5,456 nt of DNA from Candidatus Pelethomonas intestinigallinarum (GTDB taxonomy: Bacteria > Bacillota > Clostridia > Oscillospirales > Oscillospiraceae), in assembly GCA_018712665.1 (NCBI GenBank), contig DVGP01000097.1, positions 1 to 5,456 on the forward strand, in the 5' to 3' direction. Positions within the stretch are counted from its first letter, which is position 1. Every line of letters starts with the position of its first letter. The notes below the pieces were generated by a model that was not told the origin of the DNA, searched no databases, and was given only the letters and a program-made list of their open reading frames with translations. Of this stretch, positions 4,979-5,456 are shown one piece after another. Position numbers and translations under genes: made by a program.

Positions 4979-4995
4979 TGCCGGCGGAGCCGGCA
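4979..4995. repeat. Small hairpin in the dnaX 5' region
   Basis: TGCCGGC (4979-4985) pairs with GCCGGCA (4989-4995) around GGA and is followed by a run of A (4995-4999). It ends 27 bases before the dnaX start and just upstream of its ribosome-binding site. On the - strand it is preceded by T, so it is not a terminator for + strand transcription. Confidence 0.5.
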
Positions 4996-5022
4996 AAAAC
5001 CATCGGAAAGGAAGGCAAAGTG

Positions 5023-5456
5023 ATGTATCAGGCTCTGTATCGGAAGTGGCGGCCCAAGGTATTCGCCGACGTGGTGGGCCAGGAGCACATCACAGAGACC
5101 CTGCGCCGGCAGGTGGCCCAGGGCCGTCTGAGCCACGCCTACCTCTTCACCGGCACCCGCGGCACGGGCAAGACCACCTGCGCCAAGATCCTGGCCAAGG
5201 CGGTGAACTGCGAGCACCCGGCGGACGGGGACCCCTGCGGCCGCTGCCCGGCCTGCCAGGGCATTGACAGCGGGAGCCTGCTGGACGTGCTGGAGCTGGA
5301 CGCCGCCTCCAACAACGGCGTGGACCACGTCCGGGCTCTGCGGGACGAGGCCATCTACTCCCCGGCGGCGGTGCGCTACCGGGTGTACATCATTGACGAG
5401 GTCCACATGCTGTCCACCGCCGCCTTCAACGCCCTGCTGAAGATCCTGGAGGAGCC
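5023..5456 (+). CDS. dnaX: DNA polymerase III gamma/tau subunit, N-terminal part (3' end outside window)
   Basis: The frame is open from ATG 5023 to the right edge (144 codons plus two bases). The product is the ATPase of the clamp loader, which loads the beta sliding clamp at the replication fork. The start MYQALYRKWRPKVFADVVGQ is the classic DnaX N-terminus. Walker A is GTRGTGKTT at residues 44-52 with Lys50. The zinc-binding cysteines are Cys63, Cys72, Cys75 and Cys78. ELDAASNNGVD at 91-101 is conserved, and Walker B is VYIIDEVHML at 121-130 with Asp125-Glu126. The SRC/sensor region and C-terminal domains are beyond the window. The ribosome-binding site is GGAAAGGAAGG (5005-5015), 7 bases before ATG. 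A GTG directly in front (5020) is in frame but ATG fits the family start. In B. subtilis dnaX also follows the SRP RNA and precedes an ebfC-like gene and recR, which may lie to the right here. Confidence 0.97.
   Translation, partial: MYQALYRKWRPKVFADVVGQEHITETLRRQVAQGRLSHAYLFTGTRGTGKTTCAKILAKAVNCEHPADGDPCGRCPACQGIDSGSLLDVLELDAASNNGVDHVRALRDEAIYSPAAVRYRVYIIDEVHMLSTAAFNALLKILEE

Noticed and set aside
4819..5406. - strand open frame overlapping dnaX (195 codons)
   Set aside because: It is antisense to the unmistakable dnaX N-terminus and continues across hairpin repeats; no credible product.

Overview
The window looks like a chromosomal segment of a GC-rich, gut-type member of the Bacillota (Clostridia, Oscillospiraceae-like). 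This is an inference from four things: strongly GC-biased codon use; clear Shine-Dalgarno sites; a CUT1 sugar transporter followed directly by an amylomaltase gene; and the order SRP RNA then dnaX, a pairing known from Bacillus subtilis (scr-dnaX) and relatives. All supported genes are on the + strand.

Left part (1-4201): a carbohydrate uptake and processing locus. It opens with the C-terminal part of a family 1 sugar-binding protein, followed by a strong intrinsic terminator (821-855) and a second, longer hairpin (865-917). Then come two inner-membrane permeases of the MalF/MalG type (944-1795 and 1792-2634, overlapping by 4 bases) and a GH77 4-alpha-glucanotransferase (MalQ, 2686-4164). The parts fit together as import of malto-oligosaccharides followed by cytoplasmic glucan-chain disproportionation. 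No ATPase subunit is present in the window, so the transporter probably uses an ATPase encoded elsewhere. A GC-rich hairpin without a T-tract follows malQ.

Middle (4217-4425): a near-consensus housekeeping promoter drives a signal recognition particle RNA of about 167 nt. The RNA has a recognisable domain IV tip and a 27-bp closing helix that ends two bases before a run of six T. No Alu domain is visible.

Intergenic stretch (4426-5022): about 600 bases with no credible protein gene. It holds two blocks of palindromes (4464-4610 and 4833-4995). Each block contains one member of a similar palindrome pair (GTTACTTTTTGT... and GGTTCACTTTTGG...). The blocks flank a segment of lower GC (about 4671-4832) whose function I cannot identify. 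This is the least explained part of the window.

Right edge (5023-5456): the N-terminal 144 codons of dnaX (DNA polymerase III gamma/tau subunit), running off the window.
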